64,000 nucleotides of DNA from Paracoccaceae bacterium (GCA_030758115.1 JANREX010000048.1:20775-84774); one strand, 5' to 3'; positions 44,271 to 52,757 are shown, counted from the stretch's first letter. Notes: generated by a model from the letters alone, not told the origin. Numbers and translations: made by a program.

Positions 44271-45689
44271 TCATGCCGTCTTGCGCCTGCCCGGCTGGAT
44301 TATGTCCGAATGGGTCGCGGTTTGAGCCTGGGGAACGATATCGAATTCGATGAAGAAGGTCGTTCCCTTTCCAAGCGTGCTTTCATAATCGATATGACCA
44401 TCGTGACGTTCGACGATCTTCTTCGAGATGTTCATGCCAAGCCCGGTACCGCCGACGCGACGCTGGTCGGATGAATCCACCTGGCTGAACCTGCCAAACA
44501 CCCGCTCCTTGGCGTTGTCGGGGATACCGACGCCCTTGTCCTTGACATAGATGCGCACCTTCCCGTCATGGCGCTTGACCTGGATGTCGACCGTGCCGCC
44601 CTTGTGGGAAAACTTGGATGCATTCGAGATCAGGTTCGCCATCACCTGGGACAGTCTATCCGCGTCCCCGTTGATGAACATTTCATCGTCGGCCTGGCTC
44701 ACGGCAAGCGTGACACCCATCTGCTCGGCATAGCCTTCGCTCATCGCCACGGATTCGGCGACCAGTTCGCGCACGTTCAGCAGGTCGAACCGGAATGCCA
44801 TTTCGCCCACTTCGATCTTCTGCAGGTCCAGCAAGTCGTTGATCAGGTCGGCAAGGCGTTTGCTGTTCTTGCCGGCAACGGCCAGAACCGGCTTCATCTG
44901 GTCAGGCAAAGGCCCGAGCACACCGCTGTTCACCAGATCCAGCGTACCCTTGATCGAAGTCAGCGGCGTGCGCAGCTCATGGCTGACGGTGGACAGGAAC
45001 TGCGACTTGATCTCAAGCGCTTCCTTGGTTTTCTGGTGCTCAAGCGTGATTTCCTCGATCTGCGCCAGACCGCGACGGTAGAGCCGCAGGAACACGAAGG
45101 AGCAATCGACGATGAAGTACATCACGAAGGCGACCGTGAAGAACTGCAGCCAGACTTCGGAATCCAGCGGCGGGTTCAGACGGATGATGTCCCAGGTGCC
45201 GATGAAGATGAAGGTCAGCCCGTAGATGATCAGACGCAGGAACAGCGCCGGCAGCAGCTGATGGTTGTTCACCGCCGCAAACAGCGATGCGGCGAACAGG
45301 AAGAACAGGGGCGTGAAATGCCCGCCCGATGTCTGTTGCAGGGTGATCATGATCACGAAAAGGCTGATCGAAAGCGCGCTGGCGACGGTGTTCAGCATCA
45401 CCCAGATCAGGAAGAGGCGCGCGCGGCCAGGATTGTGATCGGTCCATTCGTTCACCCGGCGCGCCAGGATCAGATCCAGCACTTCGGTGAACAGAACGGC
45501 GGCGTAGGCCGAAAAGGATACGACGGGATCGAAATAGAAGGCCGCAAGAAGGGTCGCCGCAAGAAAGATCGCCTGGCGCTGCCAGATCAGGTTCTCGCTG
45601 ACGTTGATGTAATCCTTCAGCTGCCGTTCTAGCCGCTCGATTGGATACCAATCGTCCTTCTTGATAAGGAATTGCTCGACGATAGCCAT
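44271..45689 (-). CDS. Membrane sensor histidine kinase
   Basis: 472 residues. A cytoplasmic N-terminus is followed by about six membrane helices (residues about 40-205, without a large periplasmic loop), a short coiled coil (EEITLEHQKTKEALEIKSQ), the HisKA dimerisation domain with phospho-His in STVSHELRTPLTSIKG near residue 239, and HATPase_c with NLISNASKFS, DKGVGIPDN, GRFSQVD and GTGLGMNI. The membrane-embedded sensor suggests a membrane-derived or diffusible hydrophobic cue. It is followed by the CheY-like gene, and upstream lies the AHL synthase. Confidence 0.93.
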   Translation of the reverse strand: MAIVEQFLIKKDDWYPIERLERQLKDYINVSENLIWQRQAIFLAATLLAAFYFDPVVSFSAYAAVLFTEVLDLILARRVNEWTDHNPGRARLFLIWVMLNTVASALSISLFVIMITLQQTSGGHFTPLFFLFAASLFAAVNNHQLLPALFLRLIIYGLTFIFIGTWDIIRLNPPLDSEVWLQFFTVAFVMYFIVDCSFVFLRLYRRGLAQIEEITLEHQKTKEALEIKSQFLSTVSHELRTPLTSIKGTLDLVNSGVLGPLPDQMKPVLAVAGKNSKRLADLINDLLDLQKIEVGEMAFRFDLLNVRELVAESVAMSEGYAEQMGVTLAVSQADDEMFINGDADRLSQVMANLISNASKFSHKGGTVDIQVKRHDGKVRIYVKDKGVGIPDNAKERVFGRFSQVDSSDQRRVGGTGLGMNISKKIVERHDGHIDYESTLGKGTTFFIEFDIVPQAQTATHSDIIQPGRRKTA

Positions 45690-46142
45690 GATCTCGAGGA
45701 TCTCCGTTTATCGGACCTATCCAGGTACGGTCCTACCTTCATTTGCCTGTCCAGTGTAAGTCTGGCCCCCGGATCGTGATCCGGATCTTCTGCCCGACTT
45801 GCAAACCTTCAACCTTGAAACGCCTGATACACCATTGCTCTGACCTGCATCCGGAAGAACCTTGTTTTCGCGGTTTACCTCTCAAACCCCGGGGATGAAC
45901 TTCTGCTCAAACCGAAGAATGAAGGGGCAAAAAACCGGAAAAATCCACCCAAACATGCAAACCTCACAGAACAATGGATAATTCGGGAATATGACAACAA
46001 AAAGGCTGCCGAATGGTAAAGTTTGAGCAACCAAACCCATATGCACCACTATGGCCTGCAAAATGCGAAATAAACAAGGCAGCACACAAGGCAAGACTGC
46101 CCGCTGCCTTGATTGCCCCCAGAAATAAACCGGAAGCTGACT
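45690..46142. other. AT-richer intergenic region between luxI-type gene and kinase
   Basis: 453 bases with no convincing gene. It is clearly richer in A and T than the flanking coding DNA. Short open frames here have unlikely composition and no RBS. It must hold the kinase promoter and the 3' end of the AHL-synthase transcript; no strong terminator was seen. Confidence 0.5.
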
Positions 46143-46739
46143 TCAGTTCACATACTTGGCGACGGTGAACAGCGCAGCCTGGCTTACCGTGTCGTCGATC
46201 GAGAATTTCGGCCCGACCGGCACCGCGCTGAGATCCAGCCGCCTGAGCCATCGCGACCAGACGGCGGGAACGATCCCGATCACATGTGTCGCGCCATAGC
46301 TGCGCGCGGACTGGCTCAATTGCCCCATCAGGGCCGCCTGCACCGCAAGGCGCCGATGCGCGGGCACATCATTGGACACGAAAAGGCGCGATGCCTCCCA
46401 GATCTGCGGGTTCACAGGTGCCTCGAAGAACAGCACATCCGTGGGAATGCTTTCCAGCATGCCCTTTTGCGCGTCCCGCAGCATGTAGGAATAGACGCCG
46501 CATTGCGCGGTCGTCGGCGTCAGCCGGATGCCCGCCAGGATCTCGCCAAACTCGTGCACCACGATCCAACGGCTCAGCGGGGTGTCGTATTGATCGAATT
46601 CCATGCCCTCTGCCTCGGGCAGGCTCCAGTGCAGCTGGTCGATGAAGGTCTTCTTGCGCGCCTTCAAAAGGCTGACGAAGAGATCACCGTAAAGATGCAT
46701 GTTGGAGAAGGACAAGGTCGTCGTTTTGACATGGCCCAT
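46143..46739 (-). CDS. Acyl-homoserine-lactone synthase (LuxI-type)
   Basis: 198 residues from MGHVKTTTLSFSNMHLYGDL. LuxI hallmarks: LLKARKKTFIDQLHW (conserved Arg and Phe/Trp), EFDQYDTPLSRWIVV (Asp pair), GEILAGIRLTPTT (Arg), and WEASRLFV. It makes an AHL signal from S-adenosylmethionine and acyl-ACP or acyl-CoA. An in-frame ATG at 46907 would add 56 residues, but that part has unlike codon use and family members begin near residue 57; its better RBS keeps the question open. No luxR gene is adjacent, so it is an orphan synthase here. Confidence 0.85.
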   Translation of the reverse strand: MGHVKTTTLSFSNMHLYGDLFVSLLKARKKTFIDQLHWSLPEAEGMEFDQYDTPLSRWIVVHEFGEILAGIRLTPTTAQCGVYSYMLRDAQKGMLESIPTDVLFFEAPVNPQIWEASRLFVSNDVPAHRRLAVQAALMGQLSQSARSYGATHVIGIVPAVWSRWLRRLDLSAVPVGPKFSIDDTVSQAALFTVAKYVN

Positions 46740-47365
46740 CACGGCCGAAACGGCCTCGGGTATCTTGGGCTTTACGGCAGGAAGATCCGGAAGCAGATCA
46801 CGCAAACGCGGACTTGCTACCTGAGGGTGTTTACTGCCTGCAGGCATGAGATCGGGAAAAACGGACCGCGAAGGCACGCCCCCTGCGGATGCTCTGCTGT
46901 GTTTCATTGCCTGCTCTCAATTTTTTTTTCCAGTAGATGAAAATTACCCATCACCGTCCAGACCAAAGTGGTTTTTGCTTCTCTTTTCTGCCTTATTTTT
47001 TCCATATTTGAAAAGATGCAACACTTTTGCGGTACTAATGATCGGCGAATATCCGCCTTCCAAACACCCCTAAGTTGAGGCACCTACAGGCTTTCCCTTT
47101 GAATTTGAATGGTTTTTCGCGCAGCCGCTGCGCGATCAGCCTGCTGGCAGGCTTTTGACGCAGGTGACAGAAAGGCAATTCCGTCAAAAGATACGCGGCG
47201 CTGTGTGTCTTGCGATTTACATCGGTGAAACAGCCGGATTTCGCACAAGCAATGCCCCCGGACCCTCAGCCTTTGCCTGCTGCAAAAGACGATCCGAAAT
47301 CATGACACACCGGTGCGCAGGGCGTGGTCCTGCGGGGCGACAATACTAGATGGAGTATGCCGAAA
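46740..47365. other. Long AT-rich region upstream of the AHL synthase
   Basis: About 626 bases without a supported gene. On the minus strand TTGCAT, 17 bases, then AAATAA near 46999-47028 is a candidate promoter for the AHL synthase. Two plus-strand hairpins stand side by side: TCGCGCAG/CTGCGCGA (47117-47135) and AGCCTG/CAGGCT (47138-47153) followed by TTTT, like a terminator, yet no plus-strand gene precedes them. A small RNA is possible but unproven. Confidence 0.45.
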
Positions 47366-47396
47366 CGAAAAAAGCGCAACACATGGTTGCGCTTCC
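47366..47396 (-). terminator. Terminator of bioY
   Basis: Nine-bp stem AAGCGCAAC/GTTGCGCTT (47372-47380 with 47386-47394); on the minus strand it is followed by TTTTTTCG, 25 bases after the bioY stop. Confidence 0.88.
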
Positions 47397-47419
47397 TTCA
47401 TTCACATGATGTCGCCAGT

Positions 47420-48019
47420 TCAGCCGCGGGCGCGACCAACCAGCTTCCACAGGGCGGGCAACAGTGCCGCCGCCAGCGCCAGTTTCAGCGCATCACCGAT
47501 CAGGAAGGGTGTCAGACCCCACTGAAGGATCGGCTTGTCCCAGCCATAAAGCATGCCCAGCCAGATCAGGCCCGGAACATAGATCAGAACGTTGCCCGCC
47601 AGCATCGCCAGCGCCATCTTGCCGGCCGAACGGTCCCAGCCAGCCTGCGCGAACCAACCCAGCGCCACCGTGGCCATGACATAACCCAGCAGATAGCCGC
47701 CGGTGCCGCCCATCATGTAGGACAGCCCGTAAGCCTCGGCAGAGGATCCCGCGAAGACGTCGAAACCCAGCGCGCCCACGATCATGTAACCCAGGATCGT
47801 GACCAGCCCCAGGCGCGCGCCATAGGCCGCGCCGATCGTCAGGACCGCGAAAGTCCCCATGGTGATCGGTACCGGCCACATCGGCACCTTGATCTTGGCG
47901 GCAACCGCCAGAACCGCGATACCCAGCACCACCAGCGCAGCCTGCTTGATCAGCAGCTGTGTGCCTTGACGCGGCGCGATCGCCTCGGTCAGAACCTTGT
48001 TTGTCAGTGCAAGCGCCAT
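47420..48019 (-). CDS. bioY: Biotin transporter substrate-binding subunit BioY
   Basis: 199 residues, about six membrane helices. Family features: KIKVPMWPVPITMGTFAVLTIGAAYGARLG, MMGGTGGYLLGYVMATVALGW, and PGLIWLGMLYGW. BioY binds biotin as the S component of an ECF transporter or works alone. No bioM/bioN genes are adjacent, so it probably acts alone or with distant partners. I did not find a clear BioR operator in the short upstream gap. GGAGGCTGGCGT precedes the ATG. Confidence 0.95.
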   Translation of the reverse strand: MALALTNKVLTEAIAPRQGTQLLIKQAALVVLGIAVLAVAAKIKVPMWPVPITMGTFAVLTIGAAYGARLGLVTILGYMIVGALGFDVFAGSSAEAYGLSYMMGGTGGYLLGYVMATVALGWFAQAGWDRSAGKMALAMLAGNVLIYVPGLIWLGMLYGWDKPILQWGLTPFLIGDALKLALAAALLPALWKLVGRARG

Positions 48020-48092
48020 ACGCCAGCCTCCTATCCTGAGTTTTCTCAGCCCGTTTCTGCCCCAGCCCCCAGATCATCGCAAGAGGCAAGGC

Positions 48093-48524
48093 TCATTCTT
48101 TGGGGGATATTCCTGCATCGGGTGTGTAGACCGATTGCATCACGTAATCCTTTCGCGGCCCGGTGACGCGCCATTCTGCCTGCCAGACCGGCCAGCGGGT
48201 GAAATCATAGCGCACCTTGTACGTGTCAGGATCACACCAGTGATCGGCCTCCACCGTATCCGTGGCGGGCGCGAAACGATGGAAGGCGCGGCCATCGGCG
48301 AAAAAGACCGCAAGAGCTGCCCCATCCTGCCGCCAGATATATCTGCGCTCGGCCGCGAAGCCACCCTGCCCTGCAAGCTCAAGCCGTCCTGCCTCATGCA
48401 GCACAAGACCATCGCCATCCGGGCTGAACACGGCCGTCCCGTGAAAACGCGCATCCGGCCCCAATGCATCCTTGATATGTCGTGCAAGCCGCCAGCGCCC
48501 TTCGAAATCCTTCAGCCCGATCAT
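48093..48524 (-). CDS. DUF6314-family protein
   Basis: 143 residues from MIGLKDFEGRWRLARHIKD. A lipocalin-like beta pattern: GRWRLARHI, FHGTAVFSPDGDGLVLHEAGRLEL, AERRYIWRQDGAALAVFFADGRAFHRF, ADHWCDPDTYKVRYDF, WRVTGPRKDYVMQSVYTP. This fits the uncharacterised DUF6314 family. The ATG at 48524 is preferred over an upstream TTG because GGGGA lies at the right distance. It precedes bioY on the same strand by 73 bases and is divergent from purB. Function unknown. Confidence 0.82.
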   Translation of the reverse strand: MIGLKDFEGRWRLARHIKDALGPDARFHGTAVFSPDGDGLVLHEAGRLELAGQGGFAAERRYIWRQDGAALAVFFADGRAFHRFAPATDTVEADHWCDPDTYKVRYDFTRWPVWQAEWRVTGPRKDYVMQSVYTPDAGISPKE

Positions 48525-48603
48525 CTGCGTCCCCGCCAACCCTTGCCGCCAAGTCTAGCCCCCGTTAAAGACAGCGCCAACCGCTGCCAACCAAGGAAAT
48601 CCC

Positions 48604-49911
48604 ATGATCCCCCGCTATTCCCGCCCCGAGATGGTCGCGATCTGGTCGCCCGAGACGAAATTCCGCATCTGGTTCGAGATCGAAGCCCATGCGTGCGACG
48701 CCATGGCCGACCTGGGCGTGATCCCGCGCGAGAACGCCCAAGCCGTCTGGAAAGCCAAGGATGTGGAGTTCGATGTCGCCCGCATCGACGAGATCGAGGC
48801 TGTCACGAAACATGACGTCATCGCCTTCCTGACGCATCTGGCCGAACATGTCGGATCGGACGCCGCGCGCTTTGTCCATCAGGGCATGACATCGTCCGAT
48901 GTGCTGGATACCTGCCTGAACGTGCAGCTGACCCGCGCCGCCGATCTTCTGATCGCGGATATGGAGGCGCTGCTGGCCGCGCTCAAGCGCCGCGCCTTCG
49001 AGCACAAGGACACGGTCCGCATCGGCCGCAGCCACGGCATTCATGCCGAACCCACCACCATGGGTCTGACCTTCGCGCGTTTCTATGCCGAGATGGACCG
49101 CAACCTGAAGCGCCTGCACACCGCGCGCGAGGAAATCGCGACGGGCGCCATTTCGGGCGCGGTCGGCACCTTCGCCAATATCGATCCGGCCGTCGAGGAA
49201 CATGTCTGCAAGATGATGGGCCTCATGCCCGAGCCGATCAGCACGCAGGTGATTCCCCGCGACCGCCACGCCGCGTTTTTCGCGACCCTGGGCGTGATCG
49301 CATCCAGCATCGAGAATGTGGCCATCGAAATCCGGCACATGCAGCGCACAGAAGTGCTGGAAGCCGAGGAATTTTTCAGCAAAGGCCAAAAAGGCTCCAG
49401 CGCGATGCCGCACAAGCGCAACCCCGTGCTCAGCGAGAACCTGACCGGTCTTGCGCGGCTGGTGCGCATGTCCGTCGTGCCCGCGATGGAGAACGTGGCG
49501 CTTTGGCACGAGCGCGACATCTCGCATTCCTCGGTCGAACGCATGATCGGGCCGGACACCACCGTGACGCTGGATTTCGCGCTGGCGCGCCTGACCGGGC
49601 TGGTCGACAAGCTGGTGATCTATCCCGACAACATGCTGGCCAACATGAACAAATTCCGTGGACTGGTGATGTCGCAGCGGGTTCTGCTGGCCCTGACGCA
49701 GGCTGGCGTCAGCCGCGAGGACGCCTATACCCTCGTGCAGCGCAACGCGATGAAGGTCTGGGAGAAGGGCGCCGATTTCAAGACCGAACTGCTGGCCGAT
49801 CCGGATGTGACCGCCGCCCTCACCCCCGCCGAGATCGAGGAAAAGTTCGACCTTGGCTATCACACCAAGCATGTGGACACGATCTTTGCCCGGGTGTTCG
49901 GAACAAAGTGA
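48604..49911 (+). CDS. purB: Adenylosuccinate lyase
   Basis: 435 residues. It releases fumarate from SAICAR and adenylosuccinate in purine synthesis. Motifs: MIPRYSRPEMVAIW, HDVIAFLTHLAE, GMTSSDVLDTCLN, IGRSHGIHAEPTT with the catalytic His, and the fumarate-lyase signature GSSAMPHKRNPVLSEN with the mobile catalytic Ser. CCAAGGAAATCCC precedes the ATG. Full length. It stands between a divergent DUF6314 gene and a small exported peptide gene. Confidence 0.98.
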   Translation: MIPRYSRPEMVAIWSPETKFRIWFEIEAHACDAMADLGVIPRENAQAVWKAKDVEFDVARIDEIEAVTKHDVIAFLTHLAEHVGSDAARFVHQGMTSSDVLDTCLNVQLTRAADLLIADMEALLAALKRRAFEHKDTVRIGRSHGIHAEPTTMGLTFARFYAEMDRNLKRLHTAREEIATGAISGAVGTFANIDPAVEEHVCKMMGLMPEPISTQVIPRDRHAAFFATLGVIASSIENVAIEIRHMQRTEVLEAEEFFSKGQKGSSAMPHKRNPVLSENLTGLARLVRMSVVPAMENVALWHERDISHSSVERMIGPDTTVTLDFALARLTGLVDKLVIYPDNMLANMNKFRGLVMSQRVLLALTQAGVSREDAYTLVQRNAMKVWEKGADFKTELLADPDVTAALTPAEIEEKFDLGYHTKHVDTIFARVFGTK

Positions 49912-49925
49912 CGCAATCGGGTGTT

Positions 49926-49953
49926 TTGACGAAATGAATTTGCGTGCTACCCT
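49926..49953 (+). promoter_or_regulatory. Candidate sigma-70 promoter of the small exported peptide
   Basis: TTGACG (49926-49931), 16 bases, then TACCCT (49948-49953), about 28 bases before the ATG of the 51-residue gene. Confidence 0.5.
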
Positions 49954-49980
49954 TGGGGTCCAATCACAAGGGAGTACGCA

Positions 49981-50136
49981 ATGAAGTTGAAGACCGCATT
50001 TGCCGCCCTCGCCCTGACCCTCGCTCCGATGATGGTCAGTGCGGAATGTTCCTCCAGCCACCAGGCGATGTCTTGCGCCGAGGGGATGGTCTGGGACAGC
50101 GCGACCCGCAGCTGCACCAAGCAGTTGAGCGGCTGA
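49981..50136 (+). CDS. Small exported cysteine-containing peptide
   Basis: 51 residues. A clear signal peptide (MKLKTAFAALALTLAPMMVSA) is followed by a mature part of about 30 residues with three Cys: ECSSSHQAMSCAEGMVWDSATRSCTKQ. The spacing resembles the second half of a chitin-binding peritrophin-like motif (C-x-G-x-x-W/F-D-x-x-x-x-x-C). GGGAG precedes the ATG and a candidate promoter lies upstream. No function is known to me; the position just after purB may be conserved. Confidence 0.75.
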   Translation: MKLKTAFAALALTLAPMMVSAECSSSHQAMSCAEGMVWDSATRSCTKQLSG

Positions 50137-50341
50137 CGAACCTTCCCGCGCCCTTCCGGCATCCGGCCAGGGCGCGGCATTTCCCGGCGCGCGTTTCGCT
50201 TGTCCGGGCTTTTCCCCAAAGCTTTGACTGATACGGGCCGCGCATTGCGGCCTTTCTTAAACTTGGCGACAACTCGCTGGCTGTGTTCAGCCTTTGTTCA
50301 TGGCTCTCGCCTTATCTGAACGCTGTTTCGATGAGGTCGCG

Positions 50342-51406
50342 ATGCTGAAGCTCAGCCAAGTTTCTCCCCGCCCCGGCTCACCGGGGTCAGTGCCGCTGTC
50401 GCAGCGCGAAAAGGCCGCGATCGTCGTCCGCTTCCTGTTGTCGGAAGGGGCGGAATTGACGCTGGCCGATCTGCCCGAGGATCTTCAGGCGGCCCTGACC
50501 GTGCAATTCGGCCAGATGCGGCATGTGGATCGCGCGACCCTGGCGGCTGTCGTGGCCGAATTCGCGGAAGAACTGGAACAGATCGCGCTGCTGTTTCCCC
50601 GTGACGTGGCCGGCGCGCTGACCGCGCTGGACGGGCGGATCAGCCCGCAGACGGCCGCAAGGTTGCGCCGCGAAGCGGGTGTGCGCCAGACGGGCGACCC
50701 CTGGGACCGGTTGCGCGCGCTGCCGGTGGACAAGTTGCTGCCCTTCCTGTCCACGGAATCCGTCGAAGTGGCGGCAGTGATGCTGTCCAAGCTGGACGTG
50801 GCCAAATCGGCCGATCTTCTCAGCCGCCTGCCGGGGACAGAGGCGCGGCGCATCGCCTATGCGATGTCGCTGACCGGCGCGGTGACGCCGGATGCCGTCT
50901 ACCGGATCGGCCTGTCGCTGGCCATGCAACTGGACGCGGTGCCGGACCGTGCCTTTTCGGATGATCCGGAAGAGCGGGTGGGCGCGATTCTCAACATGTC
51001 CAGTTCCGCCACCCGCGATGAGGTGCTGACCGGCCTGGAAGAGACCGACGCGCGTTTTGCAGAAAGCGTTCGTCGCGCCATCTTTACCTTTGCCGACATT
51101 CCGGCCCGGATCGACCCGCGCGATGCGCCCAAGATCACCCGCGGTCTGGATCAGGCGACGCTGGTCCTGGCCTTGACGCATGCAGGCGCCCTTGGCGGCG
51201 CCTCGGCAGAGGCGGCTGACTTCATCCTGGAAAACATATCGCAGCGCATGGCCGACGGCCTGCGCGAAGAGGTGGCGGAAACCGGCAAGGTCAAGGCCAA
51301 GGCAGGCGAGGATGCGATGTCCGCGGTCATCAGCGCGATCCGCGACCTTGTCGCCTCGGGCGAAATGGTCATGCGCCAGCGCGGCGGCGATGATGGCGAA
51401 GATTGA
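50342..51406 (+). CDS. FliG-like flagellar motor switch protein
   Basis: 354 residues from MLKLSQVSPRPGSPGS. FliG order: N-domain (about 20-100, LSQREKAAIVVRFLLSEGAELTLADLPEDLQ), middle domain (about 120-200, LPVDKLLPFLSTESVEVAAVMLSKLDVAKSADLLSRLP), and C-domain (IFTFADIPARIDPRDAPKITRGLDQATLVLALTHA, FILENISQRMADGLREEV). The EHPQ motif of canonical FliG middle domains reads ESVE here. No other flagellar genes are nearby; it may be the only FliG or a divergent paralogue. GAGG precedes the ATG. Confidence 0.82.
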   Translation: MLKLSQVSPRPGSPGSVPLSQREKAAIVVRFLLSEGAELTLADLPEDLQAALTVQFGQMRHVDRATLAAVVAEFAEELEQIALLFPRDVAGALTALDGRISPQTAARLRREAGVRQTGDPWDRLRALPVDKLLPFLSTESVEVAAVMLSKLDVAKSADLLSRLPGTEARRIAYAMSLTGAVTPDAVYRIGLSLAMQLDAVPDRAFSDDPEERVGAILNMSSSATRDEVLTGLEETDARFAESVRRAIFTFADIPARIDPRDAPKITRGLDQATLVLALTHAGALGGASAEAADFILENISQRMADGLREEVAETGKVKAKAGEDAMSAVISAIRDLVASGEMVMRQRGGDDGED

Positions 51407-51471
51407 GCAGCCCCCCGGGCAGGTGACAGTCTGATATGGACAGTGCCGGGATGTCGTCCTAACCTGACCGC

Positions 51472-51810
51472 ATGAGCGATATTTCAGGACGCCGATGGCA
51501 TGACATGGGCGGGGACGCGGCTGGGCCAGTCCCCATGGAGGGGCATGATTTCGCCCTGTGGGAAAAGCGCGTGGATGCGTTGATGGTGCTGTGCTCGTCA
51601 AAGGGCCATTTCACCGTCGACGGCCTGCGCCGCGCGCTTGAGGATATGGGCGAGGACGCTTTCGAGAAACACAGCTACTATGAACGCTGGATCGCGGCGG
51701 TGAACCAGAACCTGATCGAGGGCGGCGTCTATACGCTGGAAGAACTCGCCACCCGCATGGATGACATCGCGGCGCGTGGTGCCACCTACGGGGAAGCCGC
51801 CCGTGGTTAA
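51472..51810 (+). CDS. Nitrile hydratase beta-subunit N-terminal half (ScnB-like)
   Basis: 112 residues: WHDMGGDAAGPVPMEGHDFALWEKRVDALMVLCSSKGHFTVDGLRRALEDM, then KHSYYERWIAAVNQNLIEGGVYTLEEL. This matches only the N-terminal, helical half of nitrile hydratase beta, including the Tyr-Tyr-Glu-Arg motif whose Arg contacts the oxidised Cys ligands. It ends where the SH3-like half begins in a second gene, the layout of thiocyanate hydrolase beta. It could also be called a nitrile-hydratase accessory protein. First of four overlapping genes. Confidence 0.88.
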   Translation: MSDISGRRWHDMGGDAAGPVPMEGHDFALWEKRVDALMVLCSSKGHFTVDGLRRALEDMGEDAFEKHSYYERWIAAVNQNLIEGGVYTLEELATRMDDIAARGATYGEAARG

Positions 51811-52081
51811 GCGTGTCCGCGTCCGCAGCCTGATGCCCCCCGGCCATGTGCGCGCGCCCGCTTATCTGCGGGGCAAGACCGGCGTGATCGAACGCAGCCT
51901 CGGGGCGTTCGGCAATCCCGAACAACTGGCCTATGGCCTGCCTGCCGAGAAGAAACCCCTCTACCGCGTGCGGTTCACCATGGCCGAACTCTGGGGTGAT
52001 CGGGCCGAACGGCCCGCCGACACGCTGGATGCGGAAATTTATGGCCACTGGCTGGAAGAGGTGCCCGATCATGCCCCATGA
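51803..52081 (+). CDS. Nitrile hydratase beta-subunit C-terminal half (ScnA-like)
   Basis: 92 residues from a GTG at 51803 that overlaps the previous stop by eight bases (GTGGTTAA). The SH3-like barrel of nitrile hydratase beta is visible: GHVRAPAYLRGKTGVIERSLGAFGNPEQLAYG, then PLYRVRFTMAELWGD and EIYGHWLEEV. The conserved Arg in HVRAPAYLRG corresponds to the second active-site Arg. An earlier ATG at 51761 is possible, but it would extend deep into the preceding gene. Order and split match scnA. Confidence 0.9.
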   Translation: MVKRVRVRSLMPPGHVRAPAYLRGKTGVIERSLGAFGNPEQLAYGLPAEKKPLYRVRFTMAELWGDRAERPADTLDAEIYGHWLEEVPDHAP

Positions 52082-52757
52082 CCATCACGACCATGATCAT
52101 GACCACGACCATCATCACCACGGCCTCAGCCCCTCGGGGCATCCCTACCGGCAGGATGATGACGCGCCGCTGACCTACTGGCAGCGCATGGAAATCGCGG
52201 TGCGCGAGTTGCTGATCGAAAAGGGCGTGACCACCGCGGCAGAGATCGCAAGCCAGATCGACCTGATGGACAGCCGCAGCCCCGCGAATGGCGCAGCCGT
52301 CGTCGCCCGCGCCTGGGCCGATCCCGCGTTCAAGTCGCGCCTTCTGGACAACGCGGGCGACGCCAGCCGCGAGATGGGGTTCGATATCGGCCCGCTGCAC
52401 CTGATCGCGGTGGAAAATACCGCCGACACCCATAACCTGATCGTGTGCACCCTGTGCTCGTGCTATCCGCGCAACCTGCTGGGCCTGCCGCCCGACTGGT
52501 ACAAGACCCGCGCCTATCGCAGCCGCGCCGTGCGCGAACCGCGCGCCGTGCTGGCCGAATTCGGGCTGGACCTGCCCGACAGCACCACGATCCGCGTGCA
52601 TGACAGCACCGCAGACATGCGTTACATCGTGCTGCCCGCGCGACCCGATGGCACCGAGGGCCTGTCCGAGGCCGAACTGGCCGCCCTTGTCACGCGCGAC
52701 TGCATGATCGGTACCGGCCTGCCCAGACTGCCGCAGACCGTCGCCACGCCCGGATGA
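52071..52757 (+). CDS. Cobalt-type nitrile hydratase alpha / thiocyanate hydrolase gamma-like subunit with His-rich leader
   Basis: 228 residues. The metal site is Cys126-Thr-Leu-Cys129-Ser-Cys131 followed by YPRNLLGLPPDWYK; Thr at the second position marks a cobalt enzyme. Residues 3-17 contain ten His and five Asp (MPHDHHDHDHDHDHHHHG), not part of the usual alpha subunit and suited to binding metal. The body (YWQRMEIAVRELLIEKG to the Arg-rich YRSRAVREPRAVLAEFG) is complete. The start overlaps the upstream stop by 11 bases. It hydrates nitriles to amides, or thiocyanate; the substrate cannot be told by eye. Confidence 0.92.
   Translation: MPHDHHDHDHDHDHHHHGLSPSGHPYRQDDDAPLTYWQRMEIAVRELLIEKGVTTAAEIASQIDLMDSRSPANGAAVVARAWADPAFKSRLLDNAGDASREMGFDIGPLHLIAVENTADTHNLIVCTLCSCYPRNLLGLPPDWYKTRAYRSRAVREPRAVLAEFGLDLPDSTTIRVHDSTADMRYIVLPARPDGTEGLSEAELAALVTRDCMIGTGLPRLPQTVATPG

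Noticed and set aside
45882-46094. A 70-codon minus-strand frame in the AT-rich region
   Set aside because: Hydrophobic and Cys/Phe-rich with atypical codon use, no RBS and no signs of conservation; likely chance in AT-rich DNA.
48020-48092. BioR operator upstream of bioY
   Set aside because: No TTAT-x-x-ATAA-like palindrome was found in the short gap.
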